Below the pieces are notes generated by a model. It searched no databases and was not told the origin of the DNA. It saw only the letters and a program-made list of their open reading frames with translations. DNA of 64,000 bases, taken from the NCBI GenBank assembly GCA_021495925.1, contig JAKEKT010000055.1, positions 62,001 to 126,000 on the forward strand, given 5' to 3'. Positions within the stretch are counted from its first letter, which is position 1. Each line of letters opens with the position of its first letter. The translations under genes and the position numbers were made by a program. This stretch comes from Diplodia intermedia (Eukaryota > Ascomycota > Dothideomycetes > Botryosphaeriales > Botryosphaeriaceae). Positions 34,441 through 44,741 of the stretch are shown here, piece after piece.

Positions 34441-35189
34441 CTGCTGTGAGAGCAGCACTTTGACACTCATCCCAAATATTCCAGTCATCCGATCAAGAGA
34501 GATCACCAGTCAGTAGGCACGGTAGAGAAATAGAAAGAATCCATAGTTCTCCGTCAAGCCAAAGCCAAACAGTCCTATCTGAATCTTCTCCCATCTCGCT
34601 ATCCAGACTTTTTTTTTTTTATGCTGGTCTTTTCCAGAGCCGTCCGACGGTGCGTTGCCGCGTTGTGTTATCACCGATGTATCCAGGAAAACACTGTCTG
34701 CCCCCCCTCAGCCAAGAACCCAAAGCCCAGATGGAAACCGTCCGTGCCAAATGAGAAAAAAAAAAGAGTAGAATAAGCCGGGCCGGTCTCCCTATGCATA
34801 AGGAAGACGATGATCGTACTCGTCGTTGTCGTCGTCATTGTCGAAGCCGTGATGAAAAGAAGAAGGAAATTACTGATGATGATGTGATGATGGAAAACAG
34901 AGTGAGGACAAGAGCAGCGCCGGCAAGCCCTTCGTCCAGCAGAAGATGTCCGGCAGCGACAGCAGTCGACAACCATCGTGCGAAGAAGATGCCGTATGGG
35001 CGAGGAGAGGAGAGGAGCGGAGCGGAAGCCTTCGTCCATCCGTCTGTCCGTTCGATAGCAGCAGCAATGGCCAGGCCAGGCCAGTCCAGTCCAACATGCG
35101 TGCGTGCGTGCCTGCGCGCGAAGAAGCCCAACTGCACGTAGAGAGTGCCAGCCACCCAACCACTCGCCCACCAACCCACCCTCACTCAC

Positions 35190-36117
35190 TCACACCTCCT
35201 CAACCTCCCCATCGACCCACCCATCCCCACCACCACCACCACCACCACCCGTCGCCTCCGCCGCCTCCGCAGCCGCCGTGTTGAACAACTGGAGGTCCGC
35301 CGCATCGCCACCAAGCCCCTCATCCTCATCCTCAACCTCCACCTTAACACGAGCCGTCTTGCCACCACGTCCGGCACCATTCTTCCCCTTTCCCCTGCCA
35401 CTCTTACTCATCTTCACCCTCTTCGCCGACGCCCTCGCACCACCACCACCACCCCACTCGCCCTCCGAGCCGCTCGTGCCACCCTTGACTCCCTCCTCGT
35501 CATCGTCGTCATCAGCGTGCGAAGACGACTCGTCCTCGCTGCTGGCGGCGGCCTTGCGCTTGGCGCCGCCGCGGCCGCGCTTGGCCGGGGTTCCGGACGC
35601 GGCGCGCTTCGTCGACGACGGCTTGCGGGGGGTGGACGGGGCGGAAGAGGCGCCGCCGCCGCCGCCGCCGCTGTCGGCCTTCGCTTCGGCTTTGATCTTG
35701 GTGATTCGGTGGGTGCAGGCTTTGGGCGTGACGTCTGTGGATGCGGGGGTGTGTGTTAGAGGGGGAGGAATGCGTTGGCGGGTTGTGGTGGGTTGGGTTG
35801 GTGAGGTGGTCAGGTGAGGTGAGGTGAGGTGGGACGGTAGCGGAACGGCAACGAAAGAACGGGGGAGAAGAAGAAGGAAGGACGAGAAGGTGAGGTTGGA
35901 GAAGTGAGACTTGGGGGGGAGGGTGAGTGAGAAGCTGGATGTGGGAAGGGAACGGGCTGCGTGGAGGTGAGGTGAGGTTTTTGGATGGAGAAGACGACGA
36001 ACCGATGCCGAAGGCCTTCATGTCCGCGGCGAGCTTCTGGTAGTTGACCGAGGTGGTGATCTGCTTCATGACGCAGATGAAGAGCTTTGAGTCGACGTCT
36101 GACGTCCAGTTAACCAT
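35190..36117 (-). CDS. Small SANT/Myb-like N-terminal domain protein with basic/acidic tail
   Basis: Probable nuclear protein of 219 residues. Exons in transcript order 36117-36003 and 35734-35190; the intron is 268 bases (GTTCGT...CCACAG), long for this window. The N terminus MVNWTSDVDSKLFICVMKQI plus NYQKLAADMKAFGI, continued across the intron as DVTPKACTHRITKIKAEAK, matches a helix-turn-helix module frequent in filamentous fungi (NWT..xD.KL opening, TPxAhxxRIxKhK ending), resembling a small Myb/SANT-like fold; this is family knowledge, not a proven DNA-binding role. The tail has Lys/Arg-rich segments (SAKRVKMSKSGRGKGKN) alternating with acidic ones and a Gly run before the end GWVDGEVEEV. 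Codons 35190-35734 stay open through repeat-rich sequence, so the exact C terminus is less certain than the N-terminal domain. Confidence 0.72.
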
Positions 36118-37186
36118 TGTTGCGGTTTGGTTTTTTTCGCTTTGGGTTGTCTGGGCCTGAGCTGGTCAGTGAAGTTGCGAGAAAGTGAGGTGAGAATATC
36201 TCGACGACGGGACGAACCGCAGGCGACTGCGGACGGGTGCGGTGCGAGTGCTCACGAGAGAATTGGAGGAACTTGGCTCAAGAAGAGCTGAGCTGGAGCG
36301 TCCGTGTTGTGGTTGTGGATGATGAGGGAAAGGAAAGGAAGAGGAAGGGTTGTGGACAGCGTTTTATGCCACAACCCCAGGGCTTCGGATGCTGCCCCGG
36401 CCCGGCGGCGCCTGCTTCTGGAAGGCACCTGCATGTCTCTCCGGCACGGCTACTAGCACACCGGGTGACAGAAGAAATTGGCCCGCCCGCGCCTGCCTTA
36501 CACAGATACTGCATTATCGTCTCTATGTGTACCCGGATACAAGATCTAGACGTAAACGTACATATTTAAAGCTTATCGAAGCATACTTACGTCCAGATCT
36601 TGTATTCAGCTACACGTAGAAAGAGTGTGTCAACCTCGGAGAGCTTAGTAGCTACAGCAGGCAACAGAAGATCTAAGCCCTCTAAGGAAGACAGCCAGAT
36701 CCCCATGGCTAGATAGAAAGCCACATCCATCGTACTGCCTTTTACAACCACAGATACACCGTGGCCCACGCGCACTGGGATCCAATACTTGCATGCTCCA
36801 AAGGACGTCTTGCCGAGTCCCATGACGCACCAAACACGCCACAGTTGACATCGCTATGCTCGCCACGGGTCAGAAGCGTACAAGCTATCAAGGCAAACCG
36901 TGATCAGGAAAAGTAGAAGAGAAAAAAAAAAGATGTAGTTCGTTCTCGATGGTCCAGCACCCGAAGCTGGCAGTTAATCTCAATTACAACGGCCCGCCCA
37001 TTGCTCAATCGCCTCCCCATCTCCTTCCACCTATTCCGTCTCCCTTCTCAGGATCCCCCATCCCTTCTTGCCGCGAATCGCACAAGTGTCGCTCTCGACC
37101 CTCCAATATATATGCCCGCCAAAAGCCATCCCCCTCCCCTCCCAATATCGCCAACGACACACACCCACCCAAACACACCCACCCAT
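36118..37186. other. Intergenic containing MITE copy D
   Basis: 1.07 kb between the start of the SANT-like gene and the stop of the NAPE-PLD-type gene. It includes the SANT-like gene's promoter and the repeat at 36463-36670. A purine run lies around 36910-36932. No coding signal. Confidence 0.55.
36463..36670. repeat. MITE-like element, copy D
   Basis: The left end GGGTGACAGAAGAAATTGGC matches the terminal repeat of copies C and E. The palindromic core (about 36527-36615) has arms ATACAAGATCTAGACGTAAA and ACGTCCAGATCTTGTATTC, nearly perfect inverse complements, with TTTAAAGCTTATCG in the loop. The right end is diverged (CAGCAGGCAACAGAAGATC). Confidence 0.7.
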
Positions 37187-39028
37187 CTACACCAACACCG
37201 TCTCGCCAATCATACACACATCCACATCCTCGCCCCACCTCAACCCCTCCCTCTCGGCCGCCTCCCTCCACCTCCTCGGCGGCTCGCGCACGTCCTCGTA
37301 CTGCTCGCTCAGCGGCATGCGCACGGTGCCGTAGTGCATGCCGACGCTGCGCCTGCTCCGCAGGTCCCGATGCATGCAGACGGCGTCCTCGGGCGCCGCG
37401 TGGACGGGCGACAGCAGCGCGCGCGGCGAGTAGCAGCCGATGGGCAGCAGCGCGAGGTCGAACGGGCCGTACAGCTGGCCGATTTCCGCAAACGCCGGGC
37501 AGCGGGGGAGGCGCGCCACGGCCTCGGGGTCGTCGGCGGCGCCAGCGGGGCCGGGCGGGACCGACCTGTATCCCGTGTCGCCCGCGAAGAACAGGCGGCG
37601 GGGCCCGCCTCCCGTCGCCGCGTCCCGCGCGTCGTTGGCCCGCTTCTGCTGCTCGCTGAGATCTTCGTCTCCGTCGTCTCCGGCCTCGTTGAGCCCGACC
37701 TCCTCGACCACCCACGAGCACCACAGCGCCTTGCCCGCGTCCCACACGCCGCGCCCGCTGAAGTGCTGGCTGGGCGTCGCCACGATGCGCGCCGCCGCGC
37801 CCTTGACGCCGCGCGCCGCCACCCGCACGCCCTCCCACCAGTCCAGCTCGACGATTTCCTCCTCGCGCACCCCCATGCCCTGCAGGTGCCGCCCCACGCC
37901 CAGCCCGCACAGGAACAGGATGCCGCGGCCCGACTTGAGCCGGTGCTGGCGCTTGCGCTCGCGGTCGACCAGGAAGCGGATCGTGGGCGCGTCGAGGTGG
38001 TCGTAGTGGTCGTGGCTGATGACCACGACGTCGCAATCGGGCAGGTCCGAAAGCGCGCACGGCGGCGGCGTGAAGCGCTTCGGGCCCGCGAAGCGGACGG
38101 GCGACATGCGCGCGCTGAAGACGGGGTCGCAGAGGATGCGCAGCCCGCGCTCGACGGCCGCCTCCTTCCTCTGCTTCTTCTTCCCGCTCTTCTGCTGCTT
38201 GTCCTTGCCGCCGCCCGTTTCCTTCTTTTCGGCCGAGTGGTCTTTTTTGTCGTCGGGGCCTCCGGGCGACGTCGACGAGGAAGACGACGAGTCGTCGTCG
38301 CTGTCGTCCTCCTCTTCGTCGTCGGACTTCAAGTCCAGCATCTTCGTCGTGACCTTGCCGGCGTCGTCCATCGTCAGCGTGATCGACGGCGTCCAGATCG
38401 GCGCGTTTTTCTTCACGCCCGTCTCGAGCAGCCACGACGCATGCCCGATCCACGTCGCCTTCATCTTCGTCGCGTTCGGATTCCTTTCACCACCATCCCC
38501 CATCTCTTTCCCAGAAGCCTTGCCGCCGCCGCCGCCATCATTCCCTCCAATCTCCTTCCCAAAGCCCCCCTCGTCACCACCCCCCCTCGTGACCGGCCTC
38601 CCCTCGTCCATCCCCCCACCGCAACCTCCTCCTCCCCACCCCCAATCCGGCCTCACAACCTGCACCAAGTCCTCCTTTTTCGACGGCACGGGCACGTACT
38701 TCCTCTCGCGCGACAGCCACCTCGCGTGCACGATGCCGCCCTTGTGGGCGGCGTCGACAAACGACGGCCACGGGTTGCGGAAGGCGGTGACGGTCCCGTT
38801 GGTGACGACGTGGTGCGCCGGGGGCGTGGTCTGGTAGATGGACGCCGCCGTCGTCGTCGACGACGACGAGCAGGGCCGCGGCGGGTAGGGGTAGCGCGCG
38901 GGGAGGCGGTGGAACGTCACGAGCGGGGCGCCGGCGCCCGTGACGGCGCCGCCCGTTGGGAGGAGCGAGGTTGATGATGCGGCGGCGGCTTTGGCGAAGG
39001 GGTCGTCTGTTGGTGGTGCGGCGGCCAT
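37187..39028 (-). CDS. NAPE-hydrolysing phospholipase D type metallo-beta-lactamase fold protein
   Basis: Zinc hydrolase family that in animals releases N-acylethanolamines from N-acyl-phosphatidylethanolamine; the yeast member is mitochondrial Fmp30. One exon, 613 residues from MAAAPPTDDPFAKAAAASST. The N-terminal third includes ARWLSRERKYVPVPSKKEDL (about 100-125). The beta-lactamase fold begins near 189 (ATWIGHASWLLETG), then CDPVFSARMSPVRFAGPKRF and the metal-binding motif ISHDHYDHLD (about 334-343, HxHxDH). Later metal/substrate elements are GDTGYRS, LLPIGCYSPRALLSPVHAAP and SVGMHYGTVRMPLSEQYEDV. Odd feature: an acidic/Ser/Lys-rich insertion of roughly 60 residues separates the first strand motif from the CDPVF motif. 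The open frame extends 76 codons upstream of the chosen ATG, but that part is Thr/His/Pro-rich leader-like sequence. Biochemical activity in fungi is inferred from the family. Confidence 0.88.
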   Translation of the reverse strand: MAAAPPTDDPFAKAAAASSTSLLPTGGAVTGAGAPLVTFHRLPARYPYPPRPCSSSSTTTAASIYQTTPPAHHVVTNGTVTAFRNPWPSFVDAAHKGGIVHARWLSRERKYVPVPSKKEDLVQVVRPDWGWGGGGCGGGMDEGRPVTRGGGDEGGFGKEIGGNDGGGGGKASGKEMGDGGERNPNATKMKATWIGHASWLLETGVKKNAPIWTPSITLTMDDAGKVTTKMLDLKSDDEEEDDSDDDSSSSSSTSPGGPDDKKDHSAEKKETGGGKDKQQKSGKKKQRKEAAVERGLRILCDPVFSARMSPVRFAGPKRFTPPPCALSDLPDCDVVVISHDHYDHLDAPTIRFLVDRERKRQHRLKSGRGILFLCGLGVGRHLQGMGVREEEIVELDWWEGVRVAARGVKGAAARIVATPSQHFSGRGVWDAGKALWCSWVVEEVGLNEAGDDGDEDLSEQQKRANDARDAATGGGPRRLFFAGDTGYRSVPPGPAGAADDPEAVARLPRCPAFAEIGQLYGPFDLALLPIGCYSPRALLSPVHAAPEDAVCMHRDLRSRRSVGMHYGTVRMPLSEQYEDVREPPRRWREAAEREGLRWGEDVDVCMIGETVLV

Positions 39029-39919
39029 GGTTTGGCTCTCTTTTGGCCTATGCGGCTGGGGCTCTTTTTTCCTTTGGGGGGTTGGTGTGTCCGAGTGATG
39101 GTGTGCGTGCGTGCGAGGTCGGGGGTTGTTTGTTGTTGTTGTTGTTATTATTATTACACAATTAAGATGCTGTTCCTCTCCCCGTTTCTTCCCGGGTTGC
39201 GGAGGGAGAAATGTGGGACTGCAGTGCTGCGGACAGATTTCTTTCAACATCATCATCGCGCAATGACGTGGGGAGCGCTTACCCTTGAAGGAGCGGTTGG
39301 GCGTGACCGTTGGTTGTGTTGCCCGACGGAGCTCGGCGCAATCAATGTGGCCGTCGCCAGCTGTCGCCTTACGATGCGAAGGAAGCGGGGACGGGCGGGT
39401 AGGGCGCTGGTGACGCGCAGGCTCAATTCGATGGATGCAGGGCGGGAGGATGGCAAATCGAGGTCGCAGGGCCGGTGTTGTTTAAGTTTATTCTTAGCTT
39501 CGCCTTGGACGTTGGCTGGGGGGCGAGCGGGAGATGACGCTGAGATCCCTCATCATCCGGCGAGCCGATCCCGGTCGTTCCTGGCGCCGCGTCTTGGGTT
39601 CCGCCGCGCGCACCCCCCCTTCCTCCTGCTGCAAGGCCTGATGAACGCGTCAGGGGGCAAGGGCCAGCTGCTGCCGCCCAGCAGACCTGCCTGAAACGTC
39701 GTCTCCAACCATTCTGCGCTGCGGAGCCGAGTGCGGGGTAGACGTCTGTGTGTGTGCATTTCATCTCATGTGGAAGCGTTGGCGCGACAAGTTGTATTTT
39801 TTGCGAAGGCTAGGGCTGGGCTGTCGCGCCCGAAGCCAGCACCGTATGAACAGTAATTCCCCCTGCCGCTCTCCTCATAATAGTCGGCGATCCGCGCATG
39901 CAATCTTCCCGTCGCGCGT
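39029..39919. other. Intergenic between NAPE-PLD-type gene and pho88
   Basis: 891 bases; contains a GTT/TTA microsatellite at 39127-39154 within the leader of the upstream-transcribed gene and the 3' region of pho88. No coding signal. Confidence 0.6.
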
Positions 39920-40696
39920 CTACTCCTCCTTGGCGCCGCCGCGGCCGGCACGCTCGGCCTGCTCGATGCTCTTCTTGTCCGTCTTGATCTCGCCGGCGCC
40001 GGCCATGGCGCCCATGAGGCCACCGCCCGCCTTGAACGGGCGCTTGAGGTCGCCCGACGCGGGGTTGCCGAGCAGGTGGATCTTGACCAGGTTGCCCTCG
40101 AAGGCGCCCTTGAGCGGGATGATGCTCTGGATGAGCAGCGGGTTGGTGTACTTGAAGTAGAAGTGCATCACCGCCATCATGCCCACGCCCATCATCTGCG
40201 CCTTGTACAGCTGCTTGAGCTGCGCCGTGTCGTACGCGTGCACCGTCGTCGTCACCGCCTTGGGCTCCTCGCCGCTGCCCGGCGGCGCCGGCTCCACGTA
40301 CTTGAGAACCGTCATGTCTGTGTGTCGCGTCTCCCCGTCAGCCTTTTGCCCCCTTCGTTTCTTGATTCATTCAAGCCGGACGTACCCTTCTTCTTGTCGA
40401 TTGACGTCTTCACGTAGAAGTAGACCGCCGCGATGATGATGTTGGACACCACGTACAGGGCGCGCACGCCGTTGAGCACGTTCGGGTCATCGAACGGGAT
40501 GCGCTTCGACACCTGCATCATCACCCTGCAAGACACGTAACGTTAGGAAGGCGCGCGGAAGGGCGCGGGTGCACGGGGAACGCGTACAAGATGATGGCGA
40601 GGTTGGTACTGCAGGCAGGCGCGTTCGTTAGCAGGCATTCTCTCTCGTGCTCCGGCGTCGAAGATTTGCGCAAACTTACATCTGGGGGTTGACCAT
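39920..40696 (-). CDS. pho88: PHO88 / SND3 ER membrane targeting protein
   Basis: Small ER membrane protein, first described in inorganic phosphate transport and later as SND3 of the SRP-independent targeting pathway. Four exons in transcript order: 40696-40680 (17 bases), 40608-40588 (21 bases), 40525-40386, 40317-39920; 191 residues. The spliced N terminus is MVNPQITNLAIILVMMQVSK, matching the family, followed by RIPFDDPNVLNGVRALYVVS, the membrane helix SNIIIAAVYFYVKTSID, KKKDMTVLKYVEP, and the second hydrophobic segment MMGVGMMAVMHFYFKYTNPL. The Lys/Gly-rich C terminus ends ERAGRGGAKEE. Introns are 71, 62 and 68 bases. Because the first two exons are so short they are invisible as open frames, but the reconstructed residues agree with PHO88 at every position expected. 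Confidence 0.93.
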
Positions 40697-40880
40697 GGTG
40701 GCGGTTGCGGGGACGTCGGGAGTCGGTCGTGGAGGGAGAGGTGACGGAGACGACGAGGAAGAGGACACGCCGGTGGAGGAGATTTATTCTTGTTGACGGG
40801 CTGCGGCGACGAGAGGAAGGCAACGTTGCAGATCTAGAGGGCCCGCGCTCGACCAACTGCATGGCCAAGCCGAGCTAGTC

Positions 40881-41300
40881 TCACCGCCCGCCACCGCCTC
40901 TCTCCCACCTCCGCCCACTCTTGCCCACCTCATCCCCCACAGCTTCCATCCATTTCTTGCCTCTGCCGAACTCAACCATGGCAACGTCCATGTAGTGCTC
41001 ACACGATCCAGGGAACAAAATCTTCGGGTCGCCGGTCGGATATTGTGTCCGAGTAAGCCCATGAACCGCTTCATCTCTAGTCCCCGGATCTCTCGGAACT
41101 CCCTTCCATGGACCGATAGACTCATAAAGAACCCTTTCTCCTTGAGAGCAGGCATCGACATCACTGAGCCGGCCTGGCCATGCGCGACTCACTCTCCCGC
41201 CCACCACCGAATATACCTCCATATAACCGACGCCCCATGCCGTCAAAAGATAAGTATGACACGCTCTTTCATATCTGTCTCTTTCCAACAATATGTCCTA
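40881..41300 (-). pseudogene. Possible gene fragment, no recognised family
   Basis: An open frame of about 137 codons on the minus strand, bounded by a stop at 41298-41300, reads like protein: internal ATG-led part MEVYSVVGGRVSRAWPGRLS, then VLYESIGPWKGVPRDPGTRD, YPTGDPKILFPGSCEHYMDV and AMVEFGRGKKWMEAV. Amino-acid use is balanced, unlike the Arg/Pro/Ala-rich chance frames elsewhere. I do not recognise a family. The frame starts where repeat copy F and its flank begin and ends in a Gly/Arg-rich tail, suggesting a truncated remnant; an intact small gene with an unseen 5' exon is possible. Confidence 0.3.
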
Positions 41301-41343
41301 TCCAATCTTCCATGAAAGCCCGGATCTCTCGGAGCGAAAGCGT

Positions 41344-41462
41344 CTACTGCTGGCCAAACTGGACGTAAAAATGCGCATTGAGAACACGTCTGGTTCTTGT
41401 ATTCAACTATCCATGAATATCATGCACTATCTGTGGGATGGCTATTTTCTTTTGTCACCCGC
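41344..41462. repeat. MITE-like repeat, copy F (left part damaged)
   Basis: Contains CTGGACGTAAAAATGCGCA and TTCTTGTATTCAACTATCC from the palindromic core, and downstream TTTTCTTTTGTCACCCGC, the shared terminal repeat. The left terminal repeat is not recognisable. Confidence 0.55.
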
Positions 41463-41508
41463 ATTGCCTCCCTCCGTACTTCCCATCATCTAGCTTTCCC
41501 ACCATCCG

Positions 41509-41695
41509 CTAGTTCTTTCCCCATCCCCGAAGGCTGTACGGGCTATCCTTCTTGCGCTCTTCATCCTTAGCAGCCTCCATGGCCAGTCCATCCACCCTTG
41601 CCTGCTCAGCTCGCACCTTGGAAGCGCGCATCGCACCACGGCCAACCAACGGAGGAGCGCTCTCAACGTCCATCGAATCGCCCTCGATCCTCTCC

Positions 41696-41735
<40 letters not shown>

Positions 41736-43140
41736 CTTCCGCCTGCAACCCAACCTCTTCCGCCCGCAACCTCCTCGCCCTCTTCCTCGCCCTCTTCGCA
41801 GCAGCACGCGACAAGCCACCACCACCACCACCACGCGACACGCCCCCACCACCACCCTGCACCCCCTCCATCTCCTCCTCCATCACCGCCACCATCCCAT
41901 CGCCATCGGCCCCAAGCCTCGCCTGCCTCACACCCAACTTCTCCGCCCTCCTCTCCCTCGCCTCCCTCCGCATCCCCTCCCCACCACCACCAACGCCCCT
42001 CCCCTTCCGCCTTCGCCCCGCCCAAAACGAATCCACCGCCTCCCGCGGCGCCCGGACCTCGACCTCCCTCCTGCCGCCCCCGCCCCCGCCCCCGCCCCCG
42101 CCATCCGCAACGTACGCGACGACGGCCCAGCCCCCCGGCCCGACGAGCGCCATGCCGCGCCGCGCGAGCGCGTCGCGGTACGCGGGCTCGACGGCGCCGT
42201 CGGCCGCGCGCCGTGGTAGTCGTGCTAGCAGCTTGCTGATCTCGCGCTCGCGGTCGGCGTCGTCGATGCCGAGGTGGACGGCGGCGCGGGCGAAGGCGTC
42301 GGCGAGGGTGGTGGCGGTGGCGGTGGCGGTGGCGGTGGGGTGGTTGGGGGGCGGGTGCGGATGCGGATGCGGCGGCGTGGGTGCGGTGTAGAAAGGCGGC
42401 ATGTCGGATGCGGCGTCTTCGGCTGGGAAGAGGGAGGTGCGGTGGTGGCGGGGTTGTTGGTGTTGTTGTTCGTTGTTGCCGTATCCGTCGTCGTCGTCGT
42501 CGTCGTCGAAGGGCATGATGGCGGGACGCGTCGTCGGCGGCAGGGCGTTCCGCCGCATCTCCATCTCCGTCCTCGTCCTCCTCGCGTCGAAGAACGGCGT
42601 CGCATCCCGCTCGTCGCCCTCGACTGTCGCCGCGGTGATGCCGCACCGATGGGGAAGGGTGTTGTCGTCCGTGAAGGCGGCGGCTTGCATGGCGCGGTGG
42701 CGGGCGGCGGCGTTGTGGTTGGCTTGGTCTTCGAGCTCGTCGTCTTCGTTGGGGTCGGCGTTGTTGTGAGCTGGTGCCACCGCGGGTGTGGAGGTGAACT
42801 TGTTGTTGTTGCTGGTGCTGCTGTCGCCATTGTCCCCGCCGAAGGATACGGCGCTACGGATCGGCAGGGTGAAGCTGTGCAGAGCGAGGTTGGGCGGCAG
42901 CTGCCGGGCGAAGAGGGACGACGACGGGTGCTGCTGGCTCTGCTCGTGTTGCTTCTGCTGCTGCTCCTGCGGCGGAAGAAGCTGCTGGGCGCCGTTGCCG
43001 TGGCTGGTCCCGTTGAGAGGAGGCGGCGCATCGGCGGCGCGTTGCGTGGTCGTCTGCTTCTCCTCCTCGAGGGCGACGTCGTGCATGTCGTCGGTCACGT
43101 TGCGCATGTCGGCGGTGAGCTGCGGCGTCGGAAGCGCCAT
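41509..43140 (-). CDS. Disordered protein rich in homopeptide tracts, function unknown
   Basis: Unrecognised, 543 residues from MALPTPQLTADMRNVTDDMH; the frame is open for another 117 codons upstream (first ATGs near 43491 and 43470), but that part is Pro/Ser/Thr-rich and contains no recognisable sequence, so the start is uncertain. A moderately conserved-looking N-terminal piece contains SLFARQLPPNLALHSFTLPI. Homopeptide tracts include an Asp run, TATATATATT, a Gly run of about ten and an Ala run of about thirteen, all written in trinucleotide repeats. A helical segment around 325-375 (DAFARAAVHLGIDDADRERE, ISKLLARLP) and a basic region (SRAAAKRARKRARRLRAEEV) near the C terminus could be functional. 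The C terminus is KKDSPYSLRGWGKN. Confidence 0.6.
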
Positions 43141-44741
43141 GGTCGCAGAGCTGGAGTGGCTACGGGGAGCCCGCGCGCGGTGGCGAATGGTGGTGCGCGT
43201 GGATTTTTTTTTTTCTTTCTGGCTGTCGCGCTGAGGAGCTGGGTGTCTGCCACTGACCGGGAGGCCGTGGCGCGTGGCGCGTGGCGCGTAGGTGGTGGAA
43301 ACGCAGGTTGAGCTTGCGGGCGCGGGGGGAGGATGGAAGGTGGAGGTTGCTGGCGAGTTGCAGCGTTGTAGGTCGAATGTCGCCGGCGCCGGCACTGTGT
43401 GGTGCCGGCTCGCGAGGTTGTGGAGGAAGAAGTGGTGGAGTAGTACGTCGACAGGTCTGGCAATATCCATGGTTACCAAGCGAGGAAGCATGCAGCCGAC
43501 CGAATACCAGAAGTCACGTGCGCGGCGGCGCGCCGTTCAGTGAAAAGTCATGTCCTCGTCCGGATATTGGATTCGACTGCCTACGTGGGAAGAGTGGTAC
43601 CGTTGCAGAGGGCCGGGTCAATTTCTTTTGTCACCCGCTGTGACATCGGCTTAGCGTCCGCTTCTCTTTTATGCCTCCCCGTACGAGAAGGCCATTAAGT
43701 GATAGGGAGCTTTATATAAACTCTCCACAGCCAATCCCACCTGCATAGCGTTCAGGATGATAGACAGCACCGCGGTAGGACCATACACACAATACCCGCG
43801 GAACGCCACTAAGAACCATCGCGTGTTCCACTCAATGGCTGATACTCATGTCACAGAGGTGATTGGGTAGACACCGACCTATCATAGGCAGTTCCCAGCA
43901 AAAAGGAATTCCAATTGACCGTGCGGACTTACAAAATGTACATAGACACGACACAAGTTGATGGAGAAAGATACATACTATATGCAGAAGCCATTTACAT
44001 CCATTCATCATATTTACTTTCTTCTAGCAAACCAAGAAGTCCCTCCACTCCGCCTTTTTGACAGTAAACGCAACAGGAAAAGCACAACCAAAGACTCATC
44101 CATTACTCCAACAAACCAGCACCCGTGCAACCCAAAACCCACGGACCAAAGACTAGACAGCAAAAAGAAAGAAAGAAAGAAAAAACAAAGCGGCAGAAGA
44201 AGATACAGTTACATAAAAAATGGTATAACAGTGAATAATTACATACATACAACAGCAACAAGAAGGGCGACCCACCCAAAAAAGCCAAGCCAAGGAACCT
44301 AGGTACTACAACACCCACACATCGCCCTCCCACGCCAGGAAGCAGAGGAATTTTTCTTTGGTATCTGGGGTCATTATCTTCAAGATAGCAGCAGCGGCAG
44401 CAGCAACAAATCAAAAGAGAAAAAAAAAAAGTAAAACAATACAATAAACAGTAGCTCGGTTGCGAGAGAGGCAGCCCCTGCGACATCTGGGGGTCCATTT
44501 AAACAACCCATCCCTCTTGTGTACCTCTTCTTCTTCTTTTCTCTTTTACCTTCATACCCCCCCTTTCAACCGTCTGCGACCCATTCAAAGTCATCGTCCC
44601 TTACATGACCGAAGAAGACTTTGCCTCCACCAAAAAAAGAACAAGGAAAATCAAGACAAGGAGATTGGCAGCCATGTGCCTCAGTGTATGTTCACTTTTC
44701 CCCTCCCCACCATTTCAGTTTCCCTTCTCCCACTGCGCTCT
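43141..44741. other. Intergenic with half MITE copy E; SNT1 3' side
   Basis: 1.6 kb. It contains the leader of the upstream-transcribed disordered-protein gene and the truncated repeat at 43548-43645. From 43950 on the sequence is A-rich on the plus strand (about 43960-44450), consistent with a long 3' untranslated region of the SNT1 gene, which is transcribed leftwards. No coding signal. Confidence 0.5.
43548..43645. repeat. MITE-like repeat, copy E (right half)
   Basis: Reads TCGTCCGGATATTGGATTCG, then ACTGCCTACGTGGGAAGAGT and ends GGTCAATTTCTTTTGTCACC, the best version of the right terminal repeat. The left half is missing, suggesting truncation. Confidence 0.6.

Larger units (their letters stand above)
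29999..35189. other. 5.2-kb gene-poor region with MITE copies and microsatellites
   Basis: No supported protein gene. Between 30.0 and 32.7 kb there are only short conflicting open frames. From 32.75 to 33.95 kb the sequence is simple: CGCT repeats (33071-33091), A-run (33160-33174), GGT/GTG repeats (33278-33306), CGCGT pentanucleotides (33374-33404), (GT)n (33418-33436), CTCT/GTGT blocks (33810-33850) and CCACCT repeats (33904-33942). Two MITE-like copies follow at 34.0 and 34.3 kb, and a T-run at 34608-34620. Confidence 0.55.
40697..41508. other. Intergenic with a possible gene relic and MITE copy F
   Basis: 812 bases upstream of pho88. It contains a coding-looking fragment (40881-41300 minus) and a MITE-like copy (41344-41462). 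Confidence 0.55.

Noticed and set aside
37001..38974. 657-codon open frame on the plus strand
   Set aside because: It lies antisense to the NAPE-PLD-type gene, is Arg/Ala/His/Val-rich, and has no domain; GC-rich coding DNA often leaves the opposite strand open.
42274..43311. 345-codon plus-strand frame, Val/Gly/Arg-rich
   Set aside because: Antisense to the disordered-protein gene and built from its triplet repeats; no domain. The sense-strand choice itself is only moderately certain.
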